Assembly (NCBI GenBank): GCA_018398575.1
Contig: JAGTXZ010000018.1
Span: forward strand, 2,604,001 to 2,668,000
DNA from: Ampelomyces quisqualis
Taxonomy: Eukaryota > Ascomycota > Dothideomycetes > Pleosporales > Phaeosphaeriaceae
Length of the DNA: 64,000 nucleotides
Direction: 5' to 3'
The notes below the pieces were generated by a model that worked only from the letters and a program-made list of their open reading frames with translations, searched no databases and had not been told where the DNA came from. Made by a program: the position numbers and the translations under genes. Of this stretch, positions 43,468 to 54,790 are shown piece after piece; positions within the stretch are counted from its first letter, which is position 1; each line of letters starts with the position of its first letter.

Positions 43468-43853
43468 GCTCGAGGAATTTTTAAGGCTGTATGAAACTCC
43501 AGATGCCTCGTTCATATCAGGCATGTCCGAAAGATGATGCATGTGAAGGACTTTGGACAAGCTTCTTCACCAAAGCACTACCAGTCCTGTCGAGGGATAC
43601 GAATATACACAAAAAGAATTAAATAGCAGAACAAGTCACCATAGCTATCTCCAACGGTACTGCCCGCCACCGAGATTTCCCCGCACTTCTCAGCCTATTC
43701 CCTATCACGCTTCCCACATCCGATATACCGCCGCATTACGTCATTCTTGTAACGTTGCCAGGAACAACAACCATCAGAGATAGTGTGCATACAAAACCCT
43801 ACAATTCTCCAGATAGTTTTTTACATTCTTCACTGGAAAAGCATTGTCCCAAC
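43468..43853. other. intergenic
   Basis: 3' flank of TPT1 and promoter of the SnoaL-like gene. Nothing else seen. Confidence 0.45.
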
Positions 43854-44440
43854 ATGAGCAACTACAAATCCGAAACCCAACTCGACCTCGACCCAGACTT
43901 CAAGTCCTTCTTCGAAGACTTCTACGCTACTTCCGACACACCAGATGCGCACGAGCATTATGTAAAGTACTTCACCGACGACGCGACGCTGATAATGGCG
44001 TCAAAGAAAGCCCACGGTTCAGATGGTAAAGTGAACTCACCGTTTCCATCTCCCTCATCCCCCCCGAAATATACTGCTCACCCCCAGCCGCAGAAATCCT
44101 CACCCTCCGCAAAGCAATGTGGGAAAAAGTCGCGTCGCGCTCTCACAATCCCGTCAAAATCTTCCCGTTTGGCGCGTACGCGGATGAAGTCATGCTACAT
44201 GGGACAGTCAAGTATGGCTTGAAAAGTGGCGGGGAGAAGGAGATTGATTGGGCGGCGAGGGCGAAGTTGGTGAAGGGGGAGGGGAAGGTCAAGGTGGCGT
44301 TTTATCAGGTTTATTTGGTAAGTGCGTTATGGGTGAGAGGACGGGAAGGGGGGTGGGAAATGGGAATGCGGGATGCGGGATGCGGGATTAGGACAAAGGG
44401 CTAATGTTTTGTCTAGGATACTGCGGCTATGGCGAATTGA
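43854..44440 (+). CDS. SnoaL/NTF2-like small protein
   Basis: Exons 43854-44025, 44094-44317 (or from 44088) and 44417-44440, about 139 residues. The fold is suggested by FFEDFYATSDTPDAHEHYVKYFTDDATLIMASKKAHGSD, then EILTLRKAMWEKVASRSHNPVKIF, YADEVMLHGTVKYGLKSGGE and KVKVAFYQVYLDTAAM. These match the alternating helix-strand pattern of SnoaL-like fungal proteins of 130-150 residues. Two acceptors 6 bp apart (CCCAG, GCCGCAG) keep the frame, so two isoforms are possible. Substrate unknown. Confidence 0.75.
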
Positions 44441-44585
44441 GGTGGTGTTACGAGGCTCGAGGAGAGTGGATGATGTGAGGATGTGAGGATGTGTCGTTTC
44501 ACGATAAACGGAGGCTTTGGAGGAGTAAAGTCATTTGTTCATATAGAAGTGGAATTCAAGTTTGCTGTAGCCTTTTGAAATTATT

Positions 44586-44645
44586 CTTGTACCTGATCCA
44601 AGACTCTTGCACCTGATCCAAGACTCTTGCACCTGATCTAGGACT
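44586..44645. repeat. three tandem 20-bp units
   Basis: Unit ACCTGATCCAAGACTCTTGC at 44591-44610 and 44611-44630, with a partial, slightly diverged third copy at 44631-44645. It lies between convergent genes. No spacer, so not a CRISPR. Confidence 0.85.
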
Positions 44646-44678
44646 GACGTGCTCTGCATGTCTGCGGCAATCGATCAG

Positions 44679-45665
44679 CTACTCAACCGCCATCCAATCG
44701 CCGTCAGCAATCACGTCTCGCTCCAAATCACGGATGCGCAAACATCCTGAAGCTTCGGGCAATGCAAAATCCACTCGTAAGCAGATACGCTTCTCCTCTA
44801 TCTCATGGGTTCCCTCCTTGGCAATGATCTCAACTAACCCAGTATCCAGCTCTAAGCGCCAGACTTCGTTCGCAACGTCGCCAGACCAGATGGACTTCAT
44901 TCCAAAAAGCTGCTTCACCCCAAACCCATCTTTCTCCTCCAAAAACAATCGAACAAGCGCATCATGCAGCCGCGCCTGCCAAACCACATTCTCTCTTGAA
45001 GCCATGACCTGCCACTCCCTACAAATCCCCTCCTTCACCAGCGCCCGCCTCGCCTTGCCAGCCATGCAGCGCGCAAACAAAAACCGATCCCCGCCGCCGC
45101 CGCCTTCTTCGTCCAGCAACCCCTCCGACATGCGCCTCGCCGCAAAAGCGTCCTGCGCTGCATCGCTCAACGCATCCCAGCTCCGACCGACCCCGCGCAT
45201 AGACGGTATCCCCAGCGACGGCACGGAATCCAGCACCCTATCGTGCATCGCGGGGACGTCGCGTCCTTGAAACGCCCGATTCACAGTATCTTGTAATGTG
45301 TCTGATGCAGACGTGGCTACATCCGCCAACTTGTCGCGAAGTTGGCCCCACTGGAGGTTGTCCTGGATAGAAGATGCGGCGGCGCTTGGGGTTTTGAGAG
45401 CGTGGGTCGCTTTGGTGCGCCAGTTGCCGTTGGGGTTGGAGGGGTAGGAGGAGGAGGGCGAGGGGTGGATTGAGGGATCCCATGATTCTGCGGGTGGGGG
45501 ATTTGAGTGGAGTGGGGAGTGTGGACGTGTGGTTGGAGCTGTCGATGGCGCTGTGGTGTTGTGCCATGAAGAAGACGGGGAGACGCTGCTTTCTGAAACG
45601 GGCATGGATGGTGGGATAGAGGTGTCGTGCGGACGTTTTGGTTCGGCTTGGTCGAAGAAAGACAT
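44679..45665 (-). CDS. unrecognised protein with Pro/Ser-rich N-terminus
   Basis: An intronless 328-residue frame. Residues 1-90 are disordered, Ser/Pro-rich. Residues about 95-140 (SIQDNLQWGQLRDKLADVATSASDTLQDTVNRAFQ) form an amphipathic helix. The C-terminal part has FLFARCMAGKARRALVKEGICREWQVMA, LHDALVRLFLEEKDGFGVKQLFGMKSIWSGD and a strand-rich end (RICLRVDFALP). The codon pattern is convincing, but I recognise no named family; it looks like a fungus-specific conserved protein. It runs convergently with the SnoaL-like gene. Confidence 0.65.
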   Translation of the reverse strand: MSFFDQAEPKRPHDTSIPPSMPVSESSVSPSSSWHNTTAPSTAPTTRPHSPLHSNPPPAESWDPSIHPSPSSSYPSNPNGNWRTKATHALKTPSAAASSIQDNLQWGQLRDKLADVATSASDTLQDTVNRAFQGRDVPAMHDRVLDSVPSLGIPSMRGVGRSWDALSDAAQDAFAARRMSEGLLDEEGGGGGDRFLFARCMAGKARRALVKEGICREWQVMASRENVVWQARLHDALVRLFLEEKDGFGVKQLFGMKSIWSGDVANEVWRLELDTGLVEIIAKEGTHEIEEKRICLRVDFALPEASGCLRIRDLERDVIADGDWMAVE

Positions 45666-46482
45666 CGCGATGTTTGTCTAGATGGTTTCGAAATTTTTTT
45701 TGTCTTGTGTTTTCTGATTGTATGGTTACGTTCAGAAGTATCCAAAGTCGTGATGATTCTGCGGTGTTTGTGCAAAGGAACAGTTTAGAAGAAAAGAATT
45801 TATCCTGTGGTGAAGGGAAAGATTGTGCGTTGTACATATATACAATGACATCACATAGTCGAGCGTTTGTTCTGGAGTGAATGGGACCACAATCGGCTTG
45901 AGTATGAGGATAGCGCGTACAGGTAGCGAAGACTAACAGGTAACAATTCAGTGAGCGTTTGATGTTTCGAAGCGCATTTACGGTACTCGAATTTGTACGT
46001 AGTTCCGATTGCTGGGCAGGATTTGACGGCATGTAATGGTATGAGTGAAAGCTAGCTGGTTGTTCAAATGTGAATACCATGGGTGAGATTTTGCGGAGAT
46101 CTGAGATCCTTATAAATCACCAAACCCATCTAGCATTTCGAGGCGGAACGAAATTGGTCGACTCGTACGACATGTCAACATCATGACTGAATATGAAGAG
46201 CGGGACCCGGGGTTATTGTGTGCATACATGCGTTTAAGGTCCTAACAAGGGGATACGAGATTGACATGGACATATGGAACACCACCAAGTTGAAGGTGTC
46301 TAGGAAACCCGAGCAAGATGATTGTGGGAGTGAAAAACGTCAGCTAACTGTGCATGGATTAAGAACGAAAGAAAAGCTCAACATCTCACAATGACCCTAC
46401 GTCTTATCCTCTGTCGAGCTAAGATTGTAACAGCCTGCAGGGTGGTGCTCCTCAATTCTTGTGACGCATGTCTGTATACGCA
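45666..46482. other. intergenic
   Basis: Promoter of the unknown protein and 3' flank of the cysteine dioxygenase. No motif-bearing frame. Confidence 0.45.
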
Positions 46483-47471
46483 TTACGGTGCTGCTGGCCG
46501 TGTGCCATACTCAGAAAACACCGTACACTTGTTGATGTGCGTTGATTGCCCGTTAGATTCGTTGAACACGTTGCAGCCATAGACCGCCGCGTTTGGTGGA
46601 GTGTACACTGAGCATTGTGAGTCAAATTTTAGCTCATAGTACCGGATAAGAACTTACAGTGCAGTGAGACAGCATATTCTTTCGGGTCTGGGTTCGAGAT
46701 ACGATGCAGTCCAAGCTTGTCCGACATGTACGTTACTTGATCCGCCTCATACGTCTTACTCGAGAGGACTTGCAGTGGACGATCTTCGGCGTTGTTACGA
46801 TCGACGGTCGGCCAGGCATAGCGCGTCTCTGTGAGACTGCCCTTGAGTATCTTCATGATGCAATGTGCGTTCGCATGGCTGCGGTCCGTTAGTAGAGTTC
46901 TCAGTCCCGCAAAGCAACACGCGTAGTGTATGCCACCGAATCCTCCATCCTCGACGGAACGGCCACATGGTGTTGACAAAAATCGAAAATTGGCGTCCTT
47001 ACCGTGCCTCCTACGTTAAAGACGCATCGATCCGGAGATCGGCGACAGAAGTCGCTTCGTCACGTGGAGTCGAGCCAGAAGATGGTGGTAGCCCATGTTG
47101 CTAAGTGTCTTTGTGTCAATTCGTTTCGCGAACAAAGAGACTTACTCGTGAATAGGACTTGCACGGCCAGGCGACCACACCAGAATCAGCTTTTACCGTT
47201 AGCCTCTGCAGACATCCATAGTCGCCTCGTTCCTTACCAGATTGCTCTTCCCGTTGCCCTTGTCTACCAGATTGCGCGTATAGGCCATGTTAGGCGCAGG
47301 GAAAAAATATCTTGCCCACTCCGACTCATCGGAGACATAGTTCTCCATGAGCCGTTGTAAATCTCTCTCGTCGACATCGTCTGAGTCGATACCAGAGCAC
47401 GGCCCCAGCTTCTCGCTGAGAGCTTGAACGAGTGATTGGAATCTGTCTCCCTCCTTGGTGATGCCAGGCAT
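46483..47471 (-). CDS. CDO1: cysteine dioxygenase
   Basis: Exons (minus) 47471-47238, 47189-47146, 46878-46658 and 46607-46483 encode 207 residues. It oxidises cysteine to cysteine sulfinate with a non-haem iron. The cupin iron ligands are visible: PIHDHANAHC across the exon 2/3 junction gives His-x-His, with the Cys that usually forms the Cys-Tyr cofactor. The third His is in LGLHRISNP, and the partner Tyr in SLHLYTPPNAAVYGCN. MKILKGSLTETRYAWP and YTRNLVDKGNGKSNL are strong family blocks. The central intron (46879-47145) is 267 bp, unusually long here; the other introns are 48 and 50 bp. The first acceptor is AAAAG. Confidence 0.88.
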
Positions 47472-47996
47472 GATGGTATACTGTGCGAATAAAAAATGCT
47501 TCGGTGGTGGTTTGGGTTTTGGAACAAGTTGCAGAGATAAAGAGCGAGCGAGCTAGTACTCAGGGGAGGCACGAGCACGAAGCAATCCGCATGACACGTG
47601 AGTGCGGGCTGGTCGCATTATGTAAATTATTTGGCCGAACCTGCGCATGTGATGCCTTCCATTCGTTGCTAAGACACCGAACGTCGCACCTCATGCATAC
47701 TGCAGCTCAACCTCTCCGAACATAGGCTTATTCCGGGACTTTGTGTGTAAGGAATGTAGGGTTTAGCGGTTTAGCGGTTTGCTTCGGAAAGGACAGCTTG
47801 GTGAAGGGCATTGGCATGTGCGATGCAAGGCGGGCTGGGCTGGCTGACTAAGTCGAAGCGATCGCGGCAGAAAGAATAGCCGGCGCCGAGCAATGACGCG
47901 CCACGCGGGGAATCGGCGCCGATCAGATTTTTGGACAACCACCACCCAACACGGCACCCACTCTGAGACACTGTCAGAGACACACAATCGGACAAG
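47472..47996. other. intergenic, divergent promoters
   Basis: Upstream of both the cysteine dioxygenase (minus) and the DRG-type GTPase (plus). A short direct repeat, GGTTTAGCGGTTTAGCGGTTT, lies near 47760. No gene. Confidence 0.5.
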
Positions 47997-49423
47997 ATGT
48001 CGACCACAGTGGATAAGGCAAGCGGACTCCTGGTTCAGGATGCGACACAGATTGCTAACTTGCTGCGAAATTAGATCAAGGACATTGAGGCCGAAGTGAG
48101 ACCCCACAAGCGAGCAAATCGACCGCGACTGACGCTTCTGTCTTAGATGGCCAAAACCCAGAAAAACAAAGCCACGTCTTTCCATCTGGGTACGGGTCTA
48201 GGAACATGAAACACATGTCTATATGCTTATCCACGGCTAGGGCAACTCAAGGCGAAACTCGCGAAACTCAAGCGAGAGCTGCTGGAGCCCAGCAGTAGCG
48301 GCGGTGGGGGTGCTGGTGTCGGTTTTGATGTTGCCCGCACCGGTGTTGCCAGTGTCGGCTTCATTGGCTTCCCGTCTGTGGGCAAGAGTACGCTCATGAG
48401 CAAGTTGACTGGCACGCATTCCGAGGCCGCCGCGTACGAATTCACAACGGTATATCGGCCAAAGTTCAGCGCTGCGATTCCCACTGACCTTTGGATAGCT
48501 CACCACCGTGCCCGGTCAAGTCATGTACAATGGTGCCAAAATCCAGATTCTCGATCTACCTGGCATCATTCAAGGAGCCAAAGACGGCAAGGGTCGTGGA
48601 CGACAGGTTATTGCTGTTGCAAAGACGTGCCATTTGATCTTCATCATCTTGGACGTCAACAAACCTTTAACAGACAAGCGCGTTATCGAGACCGAGTTAG
48701 AGGGCTTTGGCATCCGGATCAACAAGAGCCCACCGAACATCATTGTGAAAAAAAAGGATAAGGGTGGAATCAGCGTCAGCTCCACTGTACCGCTCACGCA
48801 CATCGACCACGATGAGATCAAGGCCGTGCTGAATGAATATCGAATGGCAAACGCGGATGTTGCTATTCGGTGTGATGCGACCGTAGACGATTTGATCGAC
48901 ATCATCGAAGCAAAGAGCCGAAGCTATATCCCAGTCATCTACGCGCTCAACAAGATTGACGCCATCACCATCGAGGAACTTGATTTGCTGTACCGAATCC
49001 CAAATGCTTGCCCGATCAGTTCTGAGCGTGGCTGGAACATCGATGAGCTCCTTGAGCAGATGTGGGAGAAGCTAAATCTCGTCCGTGTATACACCAAGCC
49101 CAAGGGTCGGATGCCGGATTATTCCGCGCCAGTCGTCTTGCGATCCACAGGGTGTAGTGTGGAAGACTTTGTGAGTTGCTCGCTTACTGGTATGGCGGCA
49201 GTATTCGCTAACGGGAGGGCAGTGTCATTCGATCCACAAGACGATCGTTGAGGATTTCAAACACGCCATTGTCTACGGCAAATCTGTCAAGCATCAGCCC
49301 CAGCGCGTGGGTCTCTCGCACGAGCTTGCCGATGAAGATATTGGTATGTAGCTTGGCCTCACATGAGGATTCCGTTTGGTTGTCTTTGCTGACCTCTGAC
49401 TAGTCACGATTGTAAAACGGTAG
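47997..49423 (+). CDS. RBG1: DRG1/Rbg1-type translation-associated GTPase
   Basis: Seven exons: 47997-48017, 48075-48095, 48147-48189, 48241-48449, 48499-49170, 49223-49343 and 49404-49423; 368 residues, the size of human DRG1. Blocks: an N-terminal helix (DIEAEMAKTQKNKATSFHLG), P-loop GFPSVGKSTL, EFTTLTTVPG (switch I), DLPGIIQGAKDGKGRGRQVI (switch II), NKID, an HTH-like insert, and a C-terminal TGS domain. The TGS domain has KPKGRMPDYSAPVVLR, CHSIHKTIVEDFKHAIVYGKSVKHQPQRVGLSHELADEDIV. Binds DFRP1/Tma46 and helps stalled ribosomes. Intron 1 starts GC (48018, GCAAGC) and ends ATTAG. The very short first and last exons are fixed by protein conservation. Confidence 0.93.
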
Positions 49424-51421
49424 ATGATGTCTTGTGATGTGAGGTCTCCCGGCACGCGGGACAATGGTTTATTGCGATACAGAGTGAGTGGAGCGATGGG
49501 AGGCCTCTGAATGGTTGAACATGTCTTACAGCGATAGCACTGCTAGGACTGGACTTTACTGAAGGATGACGAGCACGACGAGGATCGGAGCCAATTTCGC
49601 AGCTCAGATTGGCCGCTGCAGCCGTTCCAATAGCACCGAGCCGAGCTCAGCACGCAGGCTTAGTGTGGATAAGACAGCCTACGGCGCGGATCGGACCTAC
49701 TAATCCGCAAGGGACTGTGGCGGTCCGTTGCCGTCCGCGAGCTATCAACAAGACAGGTTGACTGCTGCCGAGAAAGGCGCACCAGCAGCCATGGTCGTCT
49801 CAACGAGGCCTCGTGGCAAGGAAGCCGCCGAGGTGCTATTGGAACGGTGTCAGCTTTGTTTTCCCATATTGTTACTTCGGAATGTCAGGGAATACGATCA
49901 GAGGATCAGCATTGTCTGGCCCAATTCTTCAGGCGTTGGCTTTTGCTATTGGTTTTCCTAACGGGCACAGTGGTCAAGTCGGAGAAAAGCAGCAGGGGTG
50001 CATGAACGGCTGGCGACTCAGAAGGCTCGCTGGCAGGTGGGCGCTAAGTTATTATCGCTCCTGGCTGTGAGTGGCTGTTCGGCAAAAGCTAACTTGGTGA
50101 GTCGATGATGGCTCGCGCTCCGTGGGCAGCGATGATTGCGACTTTCCGAAAGCGTTTCAGCCGGAGACTGATTGTGTTCGGCGATGGGCGAGAGCCACTG
50201 GCGGCCGAGTTGGTGGGAATCGCCACCGCGTCGCGTACCTGAGCAGCAAGCAAGTTGCTTGGACCCATGCGGCGTGGCGCCGGCGACGAGGGCACGGCAA
50301 CGGGCAGGGCAAGACAGGACAGGAGTTGCGGCGGCGGGCGCACGAGGCGATGCCAATGCGGCGAGCCCACTCTGACCATGTCTGCTTTGGGGGGCATTGG
50401 ATTAGCCGGCCGCAGCGATGCGAAAGCGGTGGTCAGGCCCTGATGGGGAAGGGGGATTGGGGGATGGGGGCATGGGGGGATTGGAGTCCTGGGGATGGGG
50501 GAAGGGGGATGGACGAGAGACGCTCGATGGTTTGCGCCGGCCGCCTCGACATGCCATTTGCCGCAGCAGCAGGCAGACCTGGGGGGAGGCGTCTCGCTGC
50601 CTCTGCTACTCCGTACCACCTCCGTACTCCGTACAGGCGGCCGCATAACTCTGGCCCGCGCAGCAGCAGCAGCTCAGTGCTGGGGCTACAGACAGGCCGG
50701 GGTCAGCGTGCGAAGGGGTGCGCAGCCGCTGCATGCCATGCCCGATGAGACCCGCAGCCCGCTAGGCCCGACACAGCCCAACGTCGTCGCTCGCCAGGTG
50801 CTCGTCGCTTGGCCTGATGGCGTCCAGGATTCACCGACGCACACGCCCTCAAGCCACCCCTTCAGGCTTCCGGTCCTCTCTAGTATCTACGCCGTACGCC
50901 GCACGGTCTGCGGGTCTGGTCTGCGCCCGGCACCCTTGGGCTCGCCGCTCGCGCCAAACAAACAGGGCTCCTGTTCCCGCATTGCACACACCAGTGACCA
51001 CGGCTTGTACCAGCGTCCCCAGACTCTCTTCAAGTACGCGCTGCAGGCCGGCCGCGCCAGGTCTTTCCCTGCAGTTTCTGTCCCTCGATTTGACCTCGTT
51101 GCTTTGCCGCGCGACGACTTGCTCTCATTCGCTTTGCTTGCTGTCATACTCGAGCCGCCTTTTGTCAGCCCGAGCCCCGTACGGCTGCGGTACTTCGATA
51201 TCCTCGTCGCTGTTGTTTCGCTTCAGGCTCCAGACCATCACCTCATGCATGCATGCGCCCACCCTGACTGAGGTCACCCACGCCCCCAGGTACAGCAACA
51301 CTACGCCGCGGATGCACGCTTGCCGCTCTGTCCTGCTCTAGCATCCGACACGGACCCCTTCCCATCTCATCCTCGCACGGATACAGAACTCCATCTTGCT
51401 CTTGCTCGATTCCTTCCCGAT
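49424..51421. other. intergenic, long GC-rich 5' flank
   Basis: About 2 kb. Frames at 50.1-51.3 kb on both strands are GC-driven, without motifs. A G-rich stretch (50445-50515) and a C/T-rich stretch (51100-51420) precede the next start. Probably leader and promoter of the CENP-B-type gene. Confidence 0.4.
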
Positions 51422-53173
51422 ATGAGCCAGCTGCAAATGGACCACGAGCACCACCACCACCACCAGGATCATTTTGACGACCACAGTGCGGCATGGCATG
51501 ATGGTGCTGCATACAACCCGCACCATCAGTCTCCGGTTCAAGACTACAATGGCTACAACAGCTATGCGCCACTGCCCATGGAGCCAATGTACGGCACTGG
51601 CATGCACCCACCGCACCATCCACACCCAACGCCTAGGACTACTCATCCACAGTTGCAACCGTTGATCATGCCACAGTGGCCGAGCATGTTGACAAGCCAG
51701 TCAACTTACCAACCTTCCATCTTCCCCTCTGCACCAGTGCCGATAACGCCGGCATCGGCTACCCCAGCATCAGCAACATCAACACACTCGCGCACTTCTT
51801 CGACTCCCCGGAAGACGCTTACCGACTCGGACCGTAGACGCATGTGCCAATACCATGAGGAGAATCCCACTGTCAAGCAGACCGAGATTGGAGGTAAGCC
51901 CGCATCCGTCCATGTCACAGCAAGAGTACATCACTAACAGAACTCTAGCAATGTTTGGTGTAGAGAGAAGGTACCGCTGCATGCTTTCATGCGCTTTTCT
52001 GTGCTGACAGCCATGTAGTACTGTTTCAAAAGTGTTGCGCCAGAAAGAGAAGTACTTGTACCAGGACGACGGCAGCCGCTCGCCCATCAAAAGATCCAAG
52101 GGCAAGTTTCCTGACATTGAACGTGCGCTTGCAAATTGGGCGAGAAACCACCAGCGACAGGGACTACCTCTCAGCGATATGATCATCGAGACAAGGCCAT
52201 GTTTTTTGCATCCACCGTTGGTAGCTCCAATAGCCACCTCAAGGCGAGTAGCACCAGTTGGCTGGAAAAGTTCAAGCGAAAGAATCACCTCATGGGAGCC
52301 AGGTCGAGGAAGGGCTCGATTGCTGAGGAGTCCGAGGGAACGTCGAATCCGCCATCGAATGCGCAGACGCCGGGGGCTGCCTCGCCTACGTCCCCAGGCG
52401 GAGTATCGCCCTCCAACACCACCGTGATAGCCAAGAAGAGCACAGAGAATCTCAAGAGCGAAAGCCCTGACTCTTATGACTGTTCAAATCAGCGTCGACC
52501 TTTCCATTCGCAAAGCAGTACTTCATTGTCCAGCGGCTTTACCGATACCGCGCCGTCCTCTTTCTCAGCCGGCCCGACAAGTCCTACATCGCTGTCTTCT
52601 CCATTCTTCACACCTGACTCGGCTTGCGGCCCAAGCCCTTTTATGGGACGACAAGCTGCAAATGTCCAACCGGGCAGCAGCAATTTCCAACGACCACGAA
52701 GCCAGACGTTTCCCATGCTTGTCGGCGTAGAGCAATACATGTCACCACCAGGTTCGTCAGATGCGCTAACACCAAAATTCATCAGCAGCGGAGCTCTCGA
52801 TTCTCCCATGACCGAGCTTCCCGGGTCTCTGGCTGCCATCGATGAGGCCATGTCTGTATCGCCTACACAAGTCACACATTCCATGCAGCCGCCGCCGCTT
52901 CCAATAGCTCACAACGACGACAAGTCTTGCACTTCCGATTCGTCACCGATCACGCCTTCACAGGAAGAAGCCGCGCGCGCACTGGAACTCGTGATGAACT
53001 TCTTCCAATCACAGCATGCAGGCTTCGTCGTGGAGCCACAGGAATACGTTACCATCGGGAAGTTGATGGAGAAGCTTCGAATCAAGCGAAGCTCTGAAAG
53101 TGTACCACCGGGCATGCGCCGCATTCCAGAAACCGACTTCACCATTGACAAGGTCGAGAGTGTTGACGCATAG
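51422..53173 (+). pseudogene. CENP-B-type HTH DNA-binding protein, frameshifted
   Basis: Exons 51422-51893, 51949-51970 and 52019-53173 (about 549 residues if one base is restored). The His/Pro/Ser-rich N-terminus contains a HHHHH run. A Psq/CENP-B HTH follows (LTDSDRRRMCQYHEENPTVKQTEIG, then AMFGVERSTVSKVLRQKEKY). A second CENP-B HTH module comes next (FPDIERALANWARNHQRQGLPLSD, then RDKAMFFASTVG and STSWLEKFKRKN). The tail is Ser/Pro-rich. At 52185-52187 the frame changes: the first frame runs on to a stop at 52425-52427, while the sequence coding RDKAMFFAS lies in the -1 frame and stays open to 53173. No intron fits. It is either a one-base deletion in the genome or a sequencing error; the rest looks intact. 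Confidence 0.75.
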
Positions 53174-54507
53174 CACTAGTCAATCTTGTTGGCAGCACGG
53201 TGGCCTCAACCTAGCCTGTGCTTCTACGATAGTACGATGCACAAGGACCCTAGACGCACATTACGACATGTTCTCATCTGCGGCATGCTTCGCCCGAGTT
53301 CCTAGGTCCTTGACCTTATGCGCAACGCATATCTCAGTAGTCATGATACAAGGCGGAGCTCCATTAAGAGGCGAGCCTCCTCCTATCGTCGCACCTTCCA
53401 ATTCTCCTGCATCAGCATGTTTAGCACATATCACATCTCCTTTCTTGCCGAATCTCCTTATCAAATTTTCCTTGCACAACCCACTCTGGCCTGACTATAC
53501 CCCCTTTATGCGCGTACACCATCTGTCATTTCTAGCATATTACACCATGAAAAGACTGTAACCGCTCGCGCGGGCCACCAAGTACTTGTACGCTTTACAT
53601 GCTGTTTTATTTTGTTCTACTTGTCGTCACAAGTTTGTCAAATCTTTTTTGTTGGTGGCTCTTTCACGGTGGGATGCGGAAATATTCAGGCTGAAACGAC
53701 ACTATTTGGATTCTGCGTATCTTGTACGCCTTGTCCTGGGTCACCTATATGTGGGATCATGATATAGCCCCTTTAGTGCTTAGCCCAGACTTGTAACACA
53801 GTCTGTGAGACGCGCCGTGGTAGTGAAAATCAAAATGAGAACAGTCCTTCGGGAATCGCGCAACTTTGAGGTGATGACCCTCTTCCGACTTGTGCATGAT
53901 CACTGATTGTGGAATCTTGGATGGATGCCTAAGGCATGGCCCAAACCGGTCCAACGTGCGCCTAACTTGCCGCTGTCACTTTAGGACTTATCGGTTATTT
54001 CGGCATAGCCCTTGCACAGCACAAGCACAAGATCACCAGAGAATTTTACGCAGTTCAACCTGTCTTTGACGCGCAAACGAACGCTATCAGTATTCAGCTG
54101 GACAGCTGATTTGAGACTCCAAAACGCCTCCAGCTTCATTCCTCGGCTTTTTTCCCCGCTCTCTCGGTAAGCCGAAACGCTAATTTTCTTCCCTCCAGCC
54201 CTTGGTCCTTCCGTGACGACAGCAACTTCAACACCGCGTCCCAAAGAAGCAAAGAAAAAGCAAAGCAAACAAGGTCAGCACCAAGGGTCCCATGCGCGGC
54301 TGCGCGCTAGGTTGTCCGCTCGTTTCGCTCGCAACCAGTAAGGTTTGCGTCGCGTCACTGCAAGAGGGGATTACTGAATGCAGCGAAATCAAAAGATTGC
54401 AGGCGCGCGATGGGGATAGCCCTGCCCATTGGTCTCGACGTCCACACACACACGAAACCAATCGACACAACAATGTCACATATTCCAGTCATCTTTTGTG
54501 ACAATGT

Positions 54508-54531
54508 TTCTTCTTCTTCTTCTTCTTCTTC
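54508..54531. repeat. TTC microsatellite
   Basis: Eight TTC units. Confidence 0.9.
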
Positions 54532-54743
54532 ATTATGTTGCCATCTCCTCTCCTTGTTTGCCACCCATGTCAATCCAAAGTCGGAGAAAAAAAAAACCAC
54601 GAAGAAGAGGGAAAAAAGCAAAATTCAACAGACTAAACTGGACGTATCAGCGCCGCGCAATATTACCGCCTCCTCAACAAGATTTTATTGGTAGGCTGTT
54701 TTGCTTCTGGGTCCAAGGGCGGCACGGCCCGCTGGCTTTTTGC

Positions 54744-54790
54744 TTTCGTTTCCCTTTTCGTTTCTCTTTTCGTTTCCTTTTCGTTCCCTT
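54744..54790. repeat. imperfect TTTTCGTTTC repeat
   Basis: Four or five degenerate pyrimidine units with CG steps. Confidence 0.7.

Noticed and set aside
44586..44645. Possible CRISPR-like array
   Set aside because: Contiguous tandem units without spacers, in a fungal genome.
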